Origin: Aphodosoma sp051870875
GTDB lineage: Bacteria; Bacteroidota; Bacteroidia; Bacteroidales; Paludibacteraceae
Length of the DNA stretch: 64,000 bases
Direction: 5' to 3'
Assembly: GCA_051870875.1 (NCBI GenBank)
Contig: JBJECG010000029.1
Span: 62,001 to 126,000 of the forward strand
Shown here piece by piece: positions 9,164-17,921 of this stretch. The position numbers and the translations under genes are program-made. The notes beneath the pieces were generated by a model, which was not told the DNA's origin, searched no databases, and saw nothing but the letters and a program-made list of their open reading frames with translations. Within the stretch, counting starts at the first letter, position 1; each line of letters starts with the position of its first letter.

Positions 9164-9796
9164 TTACTCCGTCTCAAGCTTTTTGATTTGGTTTACGAGA
9201 GTTTGCGGATATGTTACACGAATTTGCGGTGAATTAAGAAGCAGATAGTTTTCAAAGTCACTGGTGATAGGAATGTTCATTACGATATTGATACTGCCGT
9301 CAATTTCCTCCTGCTCAATCTTTTGGGTATAATGAATGGGATGCCGTCTGATTTTTTCGACAATACTGCTATCCACCCAAAGACGTACCATGATTGGTTT
9401 AAGCGATTTGCCTTCTCCTGGCTTTGACGGCACGGGGATATTGAGAGACATACCAATATATGCATAAAGATCATAAAGACGCGGTTCAACACCACTCATT
9501 TGTTTGAAATCGCAGTAATCAGCTATTGTATTCAGGGCATTGGCTATATTCGATTTATCAAACGAGGAAAGAAGACTGTCGACCAACCTGTATTCTTCTC
9601 CATAACTGTAATATTTTTTGTCCTTAACGATTATAGGTGCATTGTATACTTTACGCAAAGTTTCGATGTCTGCCTGTACCGAACGTTTTGAATTTTTTTC
9701 GGTACTTTGGCATGCTTCTATCAAATCATTGAGCGACCATGTACGCCTATCATCGTGCAAGCAGTTGTCTATTATCAATAATCGTTTGATATTCAT
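9164..9796 (-). CDS. Short WYL-family transcriptional regulator
   Basis: 210 residues. The N-terminal part (MNIKRLLIIDNCLHD... SKRSVQADIETLRKVYNAPI) is the winged-helix HTH of DeoR/YafY-like WYL proteins, with the recognition-helix signature S-x-R-S/T-V-x-x-D-I-x-x-L. The C-terminal half resembles the WCX extension (LWVDSSIVEKIRRHPIHYTQ..., then ITSDFENYLLLNSPQIRVTYP), while the central WYL domain is shortened compared with typical 320-residue members, and no clear WYL motif remains. WYL domains sense nucleotides or other ligands; the shortened form may not. It has its own near-consensus promoter and precedes tkt, which could be a target (inference). Confidence 0.75.
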   Translation of the reverse strand: MNIKRLLIIDNCLHDDRRTWSLNDLIEACQSTEKNSKRSVQADIETLRKVYNAPIIVKDKKYYSYGEEYRLVDSLLSSFDKSNIANALNTIADYCDFKQMSGVEPRLYDLYAYIGMSLNIPVPSKPGEGKSLKPIMVRLWVDSSIVEKIRRHPIHYTQKIEQEEIDGSINIVMNIPITSDFENYLLLNSPQIRVTYPQTLVNQIKKLETE

Positions 9797-9839
9797 GTAA
9801 TAAACTTATAAAAAGTGACACTAACATTTGTTGATACTG

Positions 9840-9870
9840 CAAAGGTAGAAATAAATATCCGATAACGCAA
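9840..9870 (-). promoter_or_regulatory. Bacteroides-type promoter of the WYL regulator
   Basis: On the minus strand TTG (9870-9868), 20 bp, then TACCTTTG (9847-9840). Box sequences and spacing match the Bacteroidales sigma consensus; the expected start site is about 35-40 nt before the ATG at 9796. Confidence 0.65.
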
Positions 9871-9966
9871 TGAATATGCGTATGATTTTCTTGATATGCT
9901 ACGTCTTTACATGCCAAATGCAGCCTTTTGCATGAAAAATCCCGTTCCCTGTTCCAAAGAGACGGA

Positions 9967-10761
9967 TCAAACAGCGACTTCACCTGATATGTGTGGATGT
10001 GGATTATAGTCAACTAGTTCAAAATCTTCATATTTGAAGTCGAATATATTTTTCACATCGGGATTTATCTTCATGAGAGGCAGTCTACGCGGTTCTCTGG
10101 TCAGTTGAAGTGAAACTTGCTCACGATGATTACTATAGATGTGGGCATCTCCAAGGGTATGAACAAATGTACCGGGTTGCAACCCGGTAACCTGAGCCAC
10201 CATCATCAGAAGCAACGCATATGAAGCTATGTTGAACGGGACTCCAAGAAATATGTCGGCACTCCTCTGATACAATTGCAACGAGAGTTTGCCGCCAGCG
10301 ACATAAAACTGGAAAAACGCATGACATGGAGGTAGATTCATATTGTCTATGTCGGCAACATTCCACGAACTGACTATAAGTCTGCGGGAATCCGGATTAT
10401 TTTTAATCTGATTGATCACCCCGGCAATCTGATCTATGTGTCCACCTTTGTAATCCGGCCACGAACGCCACTGATAACCGTAGATATGTCCCAAATCGCC
10501 ATTTTCATCAGCCCATTCATTCCATATTCTCACTCCATGTTCCTGAAGATAATGCACATTGGTATCACCGTTCAAGAACCACAGCAATTCATATATAATT
10601 GATTTCAAGTGTAGTTTTTTGGTTGTCAAAAGCGGAAAACCGTCAGCCAAGTCAAATCGCATCTGATACCCGAAAATGCTTATTGTGCCAGTACCAGTAC
10701 GATCGGACTTGAATACGCCTTCAGTTTCCACTTTATGCAACAGATCGAGATATTGTCTCAT
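9967..10761 (-). CDS. thyA: Thymidylate synthase
   Basis: 264 residues, the same length as E. coli ThyA. It methylates dUMP to dTMP with methylenetetrahydrofolate. The catalytic cysteine is Cys146 in NLPPCHAFFQF, followed by the QRSADIFLGVPFNIASYALL dUMP-binding block; the N-terminal SDRTGTGTISIFG and the C-terminal YNPHPHISGEVAV are canonical. A dihydrofolate reductase gene often follows thyA, but none is seen here: the next gene on this strand is the WYL regulator. About 170 bp separate the two. Confidence 0.97.
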   Translation of the reverse strand: MRQYLDLLHKVETEGVFKSDRTGTGTISIFGYQMRFDLADGFPLLTTKKLHLKSIIYELLWFLNGDTNVHYLQEHGVRIWNEWADENGDLGHIYGYQWRSWPDYKGGHIDQIAGVINQIKNNPDSRRLIVSSWNVADIDNMNLPPCHAFFQFYVAGGKLSLQLYQRSADIFLGVPFNIASYALLLMMVAQVTGLQPGTFVHTLGDAHIYSNHREQVSLQLTREPRRLPLMKINPDVKNIFDFKYEDFELVDYNPHPHISGEVAV

Positions 10762-10870
10762 TGTTACCTATCTTAAAAATACCGTCATAACATACTGTCA
10801 GTACATCGTTAAAACAATATGCAAACAGCACTACCATAAAACCATATTTACATAAATAATCCTGATTCGC

Positions 10871-12427
10871 TTAGTCAGCAGTCTCCTGCAAGATATATTC
10901 TTCACCATTCTTGTCGGTAAACTTATATTGCAGGAAGCCCAAATCCTGCATTTCACGCAGTTTGATACCAAATCCGTATTTCCACCGCCATTTCATCAGA
11001 ATTGACGGAAAACCACTGCGTATGTAGGCTGCAACATATGGATTGACTTGAATGACAAACTTTTTCACCAAATATGTTTCTCTGATATTTTCAAAATACT
11101 GTTCAATCTCATCGACCAACAGTATAGAAGCTTTAGCTTTTCCTGTTCCCCGGCAAGTAGGACAGACTTCGGAAGTATTGATTTCCATAGCCGGACGAAC
11201 ACGCTGACGGGTAATCTGCATCAAACCGAACTTGCTGAGAGGCAATATATTGTGTCGGGCCCTGTCAGTTGACATTGCGGCCACCATGTGTTCGTAAAGT
11301 ACCGTGCGGTTGGCAGCTACAGCCATATCTATGAAATCAACAACAATTATACCTCCCATATCACGTAACCTTAACTGGCGGGCTATCTCAGTCCCGGCAG
11401 CCAGATTTACTTCCAAAGCATTTTCTTCCTGTGTCTGGTCGGCCTTAGTACGAGTACCACTGTTTACATCTATTACGTGCATGGCTTCGGTCTTATCCAA
11501 TATGAGATAAGCGCCTCTTTTGAACGAAACGGTGCGTCCAAAAAGAGACTTCACCTGTTTTGTAATGGCAAAATGGTCGAAGATAGGAATTGAATCTGTA
11601 TATAGTTTCACATTCTTGCCCATTTCCGGAGCTATAAGGTCGATATAAGCTTTAACTTCTTCGTAAATAGTCTGAGAATCTACATATATAGCCTCGTAAT
11701 CAGGAGTAAAAAAGTCGCGTAATACAGATACAGTCCTGCTGCTTTCTTCGTACAGCAACGAAATACCTTTTGATTTACGCAATGCTGTTATAGTCTTCAA
11801 CCAGCGTTTCTCCATCACTTTCAACTCATTGTCGAGTTCCGCCCCCCGCTTGTCTTCCGCCACAGTACGTATAATAAGTCCGTACATAGGCGATTTGATA
11901 CTCATCACCAATTTTCTCAGGCGGACACGTTCATCCTTCTGTTTGATTTTTTGCGAAACAGTCACTTTGTCACCAAGAGGCAGCAACACCATATTCCGTC
12001 CGGCAATGCTGATTTCACCAGAAAGACGCGGACCTTTGGTATTGATCGGTTCTTTGGTAATTTGCACCATGATGAAATCGCCCTGCTTCAGATAGTCCTG
12101 TATAGCACCATCTTTCGGCAGATCGGGCATACGTTTCATCTTCGGCTCGTGCTTTCGATCCCCCAATATCTGCTGTACATAAGCATTGAATGTGAGAAAC
12201 TGCAAACCAAGATCATTATAATGAATAAAGGCTTCTTTGCTATGGCCTATATCAACGAAAGCTGCGTTAAGTCCGGGCAAAATTTTCTTGACCCGCCCCA
12301 AGTATATATTACCCACAACAAACGAATGCTGCAATGTATCCCTATGAAGTTCAACAAGATTGTTGTCCTCTACAAGAGCCAATGCTATTTGATCGCTTTG
12401 TGCATTAATTACAATTTCTTTTCCCAT
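10871..12427 (-). CDS. rng: Ribonuclease G/E
   Basis: 518 residues from the ATG at 12427 (MGKEIVINAQ), which aligns with family N-termini and has an AGGA-like site upstream; the more distal ATG at 12463 would add 12 unlikely residues. The enzyme cuts single-stranded AU-rich RNA in rRNA maturation and mRNA decay. Visible: an S1-like segment with GNIYLGRVKKILPGLNAAFVD, the DNase I-like catalytic region with DVNSGTR and GGIIVVDFIDM (metal-binding Asp residues), and the Zn-link CPTCRGTGK. The long C-terminal scaffold of E. coli RNase E is absent, so it is closer to RNase G. The genes upstream on this strand are a 30-aa basic protein and HU. Confidence 0.93.
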   Translation of the reverse strand: MGKEIVINAQSDQIALALVEDNNLVELHRDTLQHSFVVGNIYLGRVKKILPGLNAAFVDIGHSKEAFIHYNDLGLQFLTFNAYVQQILGDRKHEPKMKRMPDLPKDGAIQDYLKQGDFIMVQITKEPINTKGPRLSGEISIAGRNMVLLPLGDKVTVSQKIKQKDERVRLRKLVMSIKSPMYGLIIRTVAEDKRGAELDNELKVMEKRWLKTITALRKSKGISLLYEESSRTVSVLRDFFTPDYEAIYVDSQTIYEEVKAYIDLIAPEMGKNVKLYTDSIPIFDHFAITKQVKSLFGRTVSFKRGAYLILDKTEAMHVIDVNSGTRTKADQTQEENALEVNLAAGTEIARQLRLRDMGGIIVVDFIDMAVAANRTVLYEHMVAAMSTDRARHNILPLSKFGLMQITRQRVRPAMEINTSEVCPTCRGTGKAKASILLVDEIEQYFENIRETYLVKKFVIQVNPYVAAYIRSGFPSILMKWRWKYGFGIKLREMQDLGFLQYKFTDKNGEEYILQETAD

Positions 12428-12521
12428 ACTGCATATTCCTAAATCGGGAAAACCAATCCACAACCATATTCAATCCACAACGCACATACCCCACCAATGG
12501 TTTCCCATTTATTCCACAAAA

Positions 12522-12572
12522 AAAAACAAATTCAAAGACCCTTGGAAAACAGGAATCTCCAAATTTGTTTTT
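12522..12572 (-). terminator. Probable terminator after the 30-aa gene
   Basis: An 11-bp inverted repeat aaaaacaaatt/aatttgttttt encloses about 29 bases with a smaller ttgga/tccaa stem. On the minus strand the outer arm runs into a T-tract, 25-75 bp after the small gene's stop. Confidence 0.5.
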
Positions 12573-12596
12573 AAATCCGAAAGTCTATTGAAAGTC

Positions 12597-12689
12597 TTAT
12601 TTTTTCTTCTTATGACGATCCTTTCTCAATCTTTTTTTACGTTTATGAGTAGACATCTTATGTCTTTTTCTTTTCTTTCCGCTTGGCAT
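12597..12689 (-). CDS. 30-residue COX24/AURKAIP1-type basic protein (ribosome-associated)
   Basis: A very small gene: an ATG at 12689, 30 codons, TAA at 12597. The product begins MPSGKKRKRHKM and continues with THKRKKRLRKDRHKK; about two thirds of the residues are Lys, Arg or His. This matches the short conserved Bacteroidota protein annotated as AURKAIP1/COX24-domain, which resembles the basic tail of mitochondrial mS38 and the bS22-type small ribosomal proteins. A role on the 30S subunit is known for relatives and inferred here. It sits 57 bp downstream of HU and upstream of rng on the same strand. Confidence 0.88.
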   Translation of the reverse strand: MPSGKKRKRHKMSTHKRKKRLRKDRHKKKK

Positions 12690-12746
12690 ATATGTAAATA
12701 TTTTAAAAGTTTATAGTTTCAAAAAAATACCTCCTACCACACCGCA

Positions 12747-13019
12747 TCATTTCAATTTGGCAGCAAACTCCTTTGACGGCTTAAAGGCAGGTATGTTGTG
12801 TGCTGGAATCTTGATAGTAATGTTCTTAGATATGTTACGAGCTGTTTTTTCAGCACGACGCTTAACGATAAAACTACCGAAACCTCTGAGATACACATTA
12901 TCTTCTTTGGCCAAAGAATCTTTAACGCAAACCATAAAAGCCTCAACAATGTTAGAAACATCCTCTTTGCCGACTCCAGTAGTTTTAGCAATCTCATTAA
13001 CGATGTCTGCTTTTGTCAT
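12747..13019 (-). CDS. hup: HU-family DNA-binding protein
   Basis: 90 residues, typical HU length. It has the N-terminal dimerisation helices (MTKADIVNEIAKTTGVGKEDV), the GFGSFIVKRRAEKTARN arm start and the PAFKPSKEFAAKLK C-terminus, with a Pro in the arm-tip IPAHNIPAF. It binds and bends DNA as a nucleoid protein. A consensus promoter lies at 13097-13127, and the small basic-protein gene follows on the same strand. Confidence 0.97.
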   Translation of the reverse strand: MTKADIVNEIAKTTGVGKEDVSNIVEAFMVCVKDSLAKEDNVYLRGFGSFIVKRRAEKTARNISKNITIKIPAHNIPAFKPSKEFAAKLK

Positions 13020-13507
13020 TTTACTACAAATTTTAATTATTACACTATTTTGATTTATACCTATTTAACCCGAACGCGACATACCCATCGGGACTGCAAA
13101 TGTACGACAAAAATCTGACATGGCAAAGAAAAACATTATTTTTTGCTTCATATTTACAATATTGTCATAAACATCCGCCAATACACTTTATTATCAATAC
13201 ACGACACATACCGCATATGATTAAGCTTATGGCCAATAAGTTACAGTCATTTTGGATGTTTGTCCAAAGTGATGCCATTGCTTCAAACGCAAAAACGTTT
13301 GCAAGTACCAGCAGCCAAATAATTGGTTTACATACAAATGAGGTGATCGAGGTGGTGATTCCAGCAAAAAAACGAGTAAAAAGCAAAGAATTTACGATAG
13401 AAACTTTGCAATGTAAAAAATTTGAAGTTACTTTGATTGTCCTAACGCATTGGTTATTCTAAACGACTAAACATCTTGATAATAAAGCAACTAACAAATA
13501 TAAAAAT
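13020..13507. other. Gene-free region between divergent hup and ssb
   Basis: 488 bp. It holds the hup promoter; beyond that I find no convincing gene. Two open frames (120 aa at 13100-13462 on +, 73 aa at 13165-13386 on -) overlap each other, have no start signals I can defend and resemble nothing I know. No clear TAnnTTTG box for ssb is visible. In relatives this gap holds mutY; no MutY motif is seen here. Confidence 0.6.
13097..13127 (-). promoter_or_regulatory. Bacteroides-type promoter of hup
   Basis: On the minus strand TTTG (13127-13124), 19 bp, TACATTTG (13104-13097). Both boxes are perfect matches. The leader to the ATG at 13019 would be about 70 nt. Confidence 0.75.
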
Positions 13508-13870
13508 ATGTCAGTAAACAAAGTTATTTTAATTGGCAATGTAGGAAAAGACCCAGAGATACGTTATTTGGAAGGAAATATGCGGGTAGCCTACTTTACT
13601 TTGGCAACTACAGAACGGGGCTATACACTGTCTAACGGCACGCAGGTTCCCGACCGAACAGAATGGCACAACATAGTATTATGGGGTAAACTTGCAGAAT
13701 ACACAGAACGGTATGTCCGCAAAGGCATGCTTCTATATATCGAAGGGCGTATTCGCAGCCGGACTTACGATGACAAGTCCGGTATCCGTCGCTACATATA
13801 TGAAATAGTATCCGATTCGATGAAAATATTGTCAAATAAGGAAAAAACGGAAACGGTTCCACGGCAATAA
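13508..13870 (+). CDS. ssb: Single-stranded DNA-binding protein without acidic C-terminal tail
   Basis: 120 residues. The OB fold is intact and typical of Bacteroidota SSB: MSVNKVILIGNVGKDPEIRY, ATTERGYTLSNGTQVPDRTEWHNIV, KLAEYTERYVRKGMLLYIEGRIRSRTYDD. It then stops at KEKTETVPRQ. The usual Gln/Pro-rich linker and the DDDIPF-like tip that recruits partner proteins are absent, and a terminator follows directly, so this is a real end and not a sequencing truncation that I can see. A second, full-length SSB elsewhere would be expected if this one cannot recruit the replisome (inference). Confidence 0.93.
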   Translation: MSVNKVILIGNVGKDPEIRYLEGNMRVAYFTLATTERGYTLSNGTQVPDRTEWHNIVLWGKLAEYTERYVRKGMLLYIEGRIRSRTYDDKSGIRRYIYEIVSDSMKILSNKEKTETVPRQ

Positions 13871-13879
13871 TCACCTTGT

Positions 13880-13917
13880 CGGCTTTGAGGGAAACACTCA
13901 AATGCCGTTTGTTTTTT
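13880..13917 (+). terminator. Rho-independent terminator of ssb
   Basis: Stem cggctttgag / ctcaaatgccg (10 bp with one bulged base), 7-base loop, followed by TTTGTTTTTT. It begins 10 bp after the ssb stop. Confidence 0.8.
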
Positions 13918-14158
13918 ACAAACAAACACATTCGTTGCCTGCCTTTGTCATGTTTCGGACAAGTTTTGACTTCTTTTGTTCACAATTCATTTTCGTTACT
14001 TAGTGTGGTGAGACAAGTAAAGCCTCCATACACCTTTCATCGTGAAAAGGAGAACAAATCAGCCTAAATATATCCGCTTCTAATTTTCAGCAAAAAAGAT
14101 AATACAACTTTTGTGACTATAATTTAACCGCCTTCAAAATTCCAAAGTAAAAAACAGA

Positions 14159-14188
14159 TTGCAAACCGAAATAAATATTGTAATTTTG
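14159..14188 (+). promoter_or_regulatory. Bacteroides-type promoter of aspS
   Basis: TTG (14159-14161), 19 bp, TAATTTTG (14181-14188), about 75 bp before the aspS start. Confidence 0.7.
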
Positions 14189-14262
14189 CAAAGTGTTTCG
14201 ACTGTTCATATCAGGACAATTCACTATAAATATAAAAAACAACAAATAAACCATACACTACA

Positions 14263-16014
14263 ATGTATAGAACTCATACATGCGGCGAATTGCGCCTTGC
14301 CAATCTTCATGAACGTGTAGTATTGTCGGGATGGGTACAACGCACCCGCAAAATGGGAGGCATGACCTTTGTCGACCTTCGGGATCGCTATGGCATAACC
14401 CAACTGGTGTTTAACAACGAAAGCAATGCTGAACTTTGCGAGCAGGCAAACCATCTCGGGCGCGAGTTTGTATTGCAAATCAAAGGTGAAGTTGCCGAAC
14501 GCAGTGCCAAAAACGCAAAAATACCTACAGGAGACATAGAGATTTCGGTCAGAGAAATGACTATCTTAAACACTTCAGCCACACCGCCTTTCACCATTGA
14601 AGACGAAACAGACGGTGGAGATGACATCCGTATGCAGTACAGATACCTGGATTTGCGCCGCTCCTGCGTACGCGCCAATCTCGAATTGCGTCACCGCATG
14701 GCATTTGAAGTCCGCCGATACCTTGATTCACACGGATTCCTTGAAATTGAAACTCCTGTACTTATAAAGTCGACACCCGAGGGTGCACGAGATTTTGTAG
14801 TTCCAAGCCGAATGAACCAAGGTCAATTCTATGCACTACCGCAGTCCCCACAGACGTTCAAACAACTGCTTATGGTAAGCGGATTCGACCGTTACTTTCA
14901 AATTGTGAAATGTTTCCGAGATGAAGACCTCCGAGCCGACCGCCAACCGGAGTTTACACAGATAGACTGCGAAATGTCATTTGTAGAACAGGAAGACATA
15001 CTTCAACTGTTTGAAGGAATGAGCCATCATCTTTTCAAGAAGCTCAAAGGGCTGGAACTCCCCGCATTTCCGCGTATGACATGGCATGATGCTATGCGCT
15101 ACTATGGATCTGACAAACCCGACACCCGTTTCGACATGCGTTTTGTGGAACTTATGGAGACACTTCAAGGCCACGGATTTTCGGTATTCGACAATGCGAA
15201 ATACATAGGTGGTATCTGCGCCAAAGAAGCAGCTTCATATACCCGCAAACAGTTGGACCAGCTAACCGATTTCGTAAAACGTCCACAAATAGGAGCAAAA
15301 GGCATGGTCTATGCACGTGTTGAAACAGACGGAAGTGTGAAGTCAAGTGTCGACAAATTCTACACCCAAGAAGTCTTGCAACAACTCAAAACTGCAATGA
15401 ATGCAGAAGCAGGCGACCTTATACTGATACTTAGCGGTGATGATGCCAATAAGACCCGAAAACAACTGTGCGAACTACGGCTTGAAATGGGCACACAGCT
15501 TGGACTTCGTGACAAAAGCAAATACTCCTGCCTTTGGGTTGTAGATTTTCCTCTCTTCGAATGGAACGAAGAAGATCAACGCTATTACGCTATGCACCAT
15601 CCGTTTACCTCTCCAAAACCGGAAGATATACCGTTGCTCGATACCGATCCTGGATCTGTAAGAGCCAATGCTTACGATATGGTAATCAACGGAGTAGAAG
15701 TAGGAGGAGGATCGATTCGCATACATGACAGTGCACTGCAGCATAAAATGTTCTCGTTGCTTGGTTTTACTCCAGAAAAAGCTGAGGAACAATTCGGATT
15801 CCTAATGAATGCATTCAAATACGGAGCTCCCCCCCATGGAGGGTTGGCTTACGGATTAGACCGTTTCGTATCGCTGTTTGCAGGACTTGATTCAATACGC
15901 GACTGCATTGCGTTTCCGAAGAACAATGCAGGACGTGACGTAATGATTGATGCTCCTGCCGCAATAGATGACACACAACTGGCAGAACTGGCACTTAGTG
16001 TAAATATAAAATAA
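14263..16014 (+). CDS. aspS: Aspartyl-tRNA synthetase
   Basis: 583 residues, bacterial-type class II enzyme. The N-terminal OB domain (MYRTHTCGELR, SGWVQRTRKMGGMTFVDLRDR) binds the anticodon; class II motif 2 is seen as FRDEDLRADRQPEFTQID and motif 3 as GLAYGLDRFVSLFAG; the bacterial GAD insertion lies between. It charges tRNA-Asp in the cytosol. The holin-like gene starts 6 bp after the stop and gltX 15 bp after that, so the three form one unit driven by the promoter at 14159-14188. Confidence 0.97.
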   Translation: MYRTHTCGELRLANLHERVVLSGWVQRTRKMGGMTFVDLRDRYGITQLVFNNESNAELCEQANHLGREFVLQIKGEVAERSAKNAKIPTGDIEISVREMTILNTSATPPFTIEDETDGGDDIRMQYRYLDLRRSCVRANLELRHRMAFEVRRYLDSHGFLEIETPVLIKSTPEGARDFVVPSRMNQGQFYALPQSPQTFKQLLMVSGFDRYFQIVKCFRDEDLRADRQPEFTQIDCEMSFVEQEDILQLFEGMSHHLFKKLKGLELPAFPRMTWHDAMRYYGSDKPDTRFDMRFVELMETLQGHGFSVFDNAKYIGGICAKEAASYTRKQLDQLTDFVKRPQIGAKGMVYARVETDGSVKSSVDKFYTQEVLQQLKTAMNAEAGDLILILSGDDANKTRKQLCELRLEMGTQLGLRDKSKYSCLWVVDFPLFEWNEEDQRYYAMHHPFTSPKPEDIPLLDTDPGSVRANAYDMVINGVEVGGGSIRIHDSALQHKMFSLLGFTPEKAEEQFGFLMNAFKYGAPPHGGLAYGLDRFVSLFAGLDSIRDCIAFPKNNAGRDVMIDAPAAIDDTQLAELALSVNIK

Positions 16015-16020
16015 GATACC

Positions 16021-16353
16021 ATGGACACCATTGTAAATCTGTTAATCACTGGACTTGCAGTATATCTTTCGGCAAGCCTGTTACCCGGTATCAGAATACA
16101 AAACTATTGGCATGCTATAATTCTGGCCGCCGTAATCGGTATCCTCAATGCTGTACTGAAACCAATATTTATATTTCTTACATTACCGGTCACGCTGCTG
16201 ACATTGGGACTTTTTACTTTCGTCATAGATGCAGTCATCATAATGCTGGCAGGTAAACTGATGAGCTCATTCAAAGTCAAAAACTTTTGGTGGGCCATGT
16301 TATTCAGCATCATAGTATCGTGCATAACACAGCTCATCTATGCCATTTTCTAA
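16021..16353 (+). CDS. Small holin-4-type membrane protein (Phage_holin_4_2 family)
   Basis: 110 residues with four hydrophobic segments and few charges. MDTIVNLLITGLAVYLSAS, the AVIGILNAVLKPI turn and LTLPVTLLTLGLF are typical of the chromosomal 'phage holin family' (YvlD-like) proteins. Despite the name, these are housekeeping inner-membrane proteins of unknown function in many bacteria, and nothing here indicates a prophage. It lies between aspS and gltX with gaps of 6 and 15 bp, so it is co-transcribed with them. Confidence 0.88.
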   Translation: MDTIVNLLITGLAVYLSASLLPGIRIQNYWHAIILAAVIGILNAVLKPIFIFLTLPVTLLTLGLFTFVIDAVIIMLAGKLMSSFKVKNFWWAMLFSIIVSCITQLIYAIF

Positions 16354-16368
16354 CTATACACACAATAC

Positions 16369-17886
16369 ATGGAAAAAAAAATAAGAGTTCGCTTTGCTCC
16401 ATCGCCAACCGGAGCATTACATATAGGAGGGGTACGTACCTGTCTGTACAACTATCTTTTTGCCAAACAACATGGCGGCAAGCTGATTTTCCGCATAGAG
16501 GATACGGATTCAAACCGTTTTGTACCAGGAGCAGAAGAATACATCATTGAATCACTCACATGGTTAGGTATAAAGTTTGATGAAGGTGTGTCGTTTGGCG
16601 GCGACCATGGACCATACCGTCAAAGCGAACGTCGTGACATATACCGCAAATATGTAAAACAGCTGCTGGATTCAGGTCATGCGTATATAGCATTCGACAC
16701 GCCAGCCGAATTAGAAGCCAAGCGAGCCGCAATTCCCAATTTCCAATACGATGCGCATACCCGCGGCACAATGACAAACTCGCTCTCCCTTTCTGCAGAA
16801 GAAGTACAAGCCCGTATAGACAGAGGCGACCAGTATGTAGTACGTGTAAAGATTGAACCTGAGCAAGATATAGTAGTTCATGACATTATCCGAGGCGATG
16901 TACATGTCAACTCTTCCATTCTTGATGACAAAGTGCTGTATAAATCAGCAGATGACCTTCCGACATACCATTTGGCTAATATAGTCGATGACCATTTGAT
17001 GGAAATATCACACGTAATCCGAGGAGAAGAATGGTTGCCAAGTGCACCATTGCACGTACTTCTCTACCGTTTTTTCGGATGGGAAGACACCATGCCGCAA
17101 TTCGCGCATCTGGCATTACTTCTCAAACCTGACGGTAACGGCAAATTGAGCAAACGAGACGGAGACCGTCTCGGTTTTCCGGTTTTTCCACTCGAATGGC
17201 ACGACCCTAAGACAGGGGAGAAATCCTCAGGCTACAGAGAGAGCGGTTATCTGCCGGAAGCAGTAATCAACTTTCTGGCTCTGCTCGGTTGGAATCCCGG
17301 CACAGACCAGGAAATAATGTCGATGGATGAACTTATCCATTTGTTCAGTCTGGAACGTTGTTCAAAGGCAGGAGCCAAATTCGACTACGAAAAAGGCCGT
17401 TGGTTCAACCATCAATATATCCAAATGACAGACAATGCCACCATAGCCGGCCTGTTTATGAAAGACATTGAACATGCAGGTGTATCCACCACACAGACAA
17501 AAGCAGAACAGGTAGTGTCTTATATGAAAAGCCGTGTAAATTTCGTAAAAGAATTATGGCCGCTCTGCTCATTCTTCTGGATTGCCCCTACAACATACGA
17601 TGAAAAGGCTGTCCATAAACGCTGGAAACCGGAAACTCCGTATATGATGAGAGAATTACGCGAAGTGATGGCTGCATGGAACAACTATGACGATCCAGAC
17701 GCTTCGGAATCTCATGTCAAAGAATGGTGCGAAGAGAAAGGTTACAGTCTTGGCAACGTAATGAATCCATTCCGCCTGATGCTTGTCGGGGAACTCAAAG
17801 GACCACATATGTTTGAAGTCACAGCTGTTTTGGGTAAAGACGAAACACTACGCAGAATGGATGCTGCATTGGAGAAACTTGCATAA
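16369..17886 (+). CDS. gltX: Glutamyl-tRNA synthetase
   Basis: 505 residues, class I synthetase. The HIGH motif is HIGG at 18-21 in FAPSPTGALHIGG, and the KMSKS motif is KLSKR at 259-263. The RIEDTDSNR block for glutamate and the VIRGEEWLPSAPLH segment are present. The C-terminal anticodon-binding domain is complete up to LRRMDAALEKLA. Third gene of the aspS unit; a hairpin follows its stop. Confidence 0.97.
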   Translation: MEKKIRVRFAPSPTGALHIGGVRTCLYNYLFAKQHGGKLIFRIEDTDSNRFVPGAEEYIIESLTWLGIKFDEGVSFGGDHGPYRQSERRDIYRKYVKQLLDSGHAYIAFDTPAELEAKRAAIPNFQYDAHTRGTMTNSLSLSAEEVQARIDRGDQYVVRVKIEPEQDIVVHDIIRGDVHVNSSILDDKVLYKSADDLPTYHLANIVDDHLMEISHVIRGEEWLPSAPLHVLLYRFFGWEDTMPQFAHLALLLKPDGNGKLSKRDGDRLGFPVFPLEWHDPKTGEKSSGYRESGYLPEAVINFLALLGWNPGTDQEIMSMDELIHLFSLERCSKAGAKFDYEKGRWFNHQYIQMTDNATIAGLFMKDIEHAGVSTTQTKAEQVVSYMKSRVNFVKELWPLCSFFWIAPTTYDEKAVHKRWKPETPYMMRELREVMAAWNNYDDPDASESHVKEWCEEKGYSLGNVMNPFRLMLVGELKGPHMFEVTAVLGKDETLRRMDAALEKLA

Positions 17887-17921
17887 CGCCATTTAATGTT
17901 CATACAAAGACAAACAAAAAT

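Larger units (their letters stand above)
13871..14262. other. Non-coding stretch between ssb and aspS
   Basis: 392 bp that hold the ssb terminator (13880-13917) and the aspS promoter (14159-14188). Between them is AT-rich sequence with no gene I can support. Confidence 0.6.

Noticed and set aside
9797..9966. Missing folA after thyA
   Set aside because: The gap is only 170 bp and has no DHFR motif. folA can lie elsewhere, so absence here is not informative by itself.
13100..13462. 120-codon plus-strand frame between hup and ssb
   Set aside because: No MutY-like or other motif, no ribosome site; overlaps a minus-strand frame of similar quality.
16021..16353. Holin-like gene as a prophage sign
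   Set aside because: It is the chromosomal holin-4 type between two tRNA synthetase genes, and no other phage gene is near.
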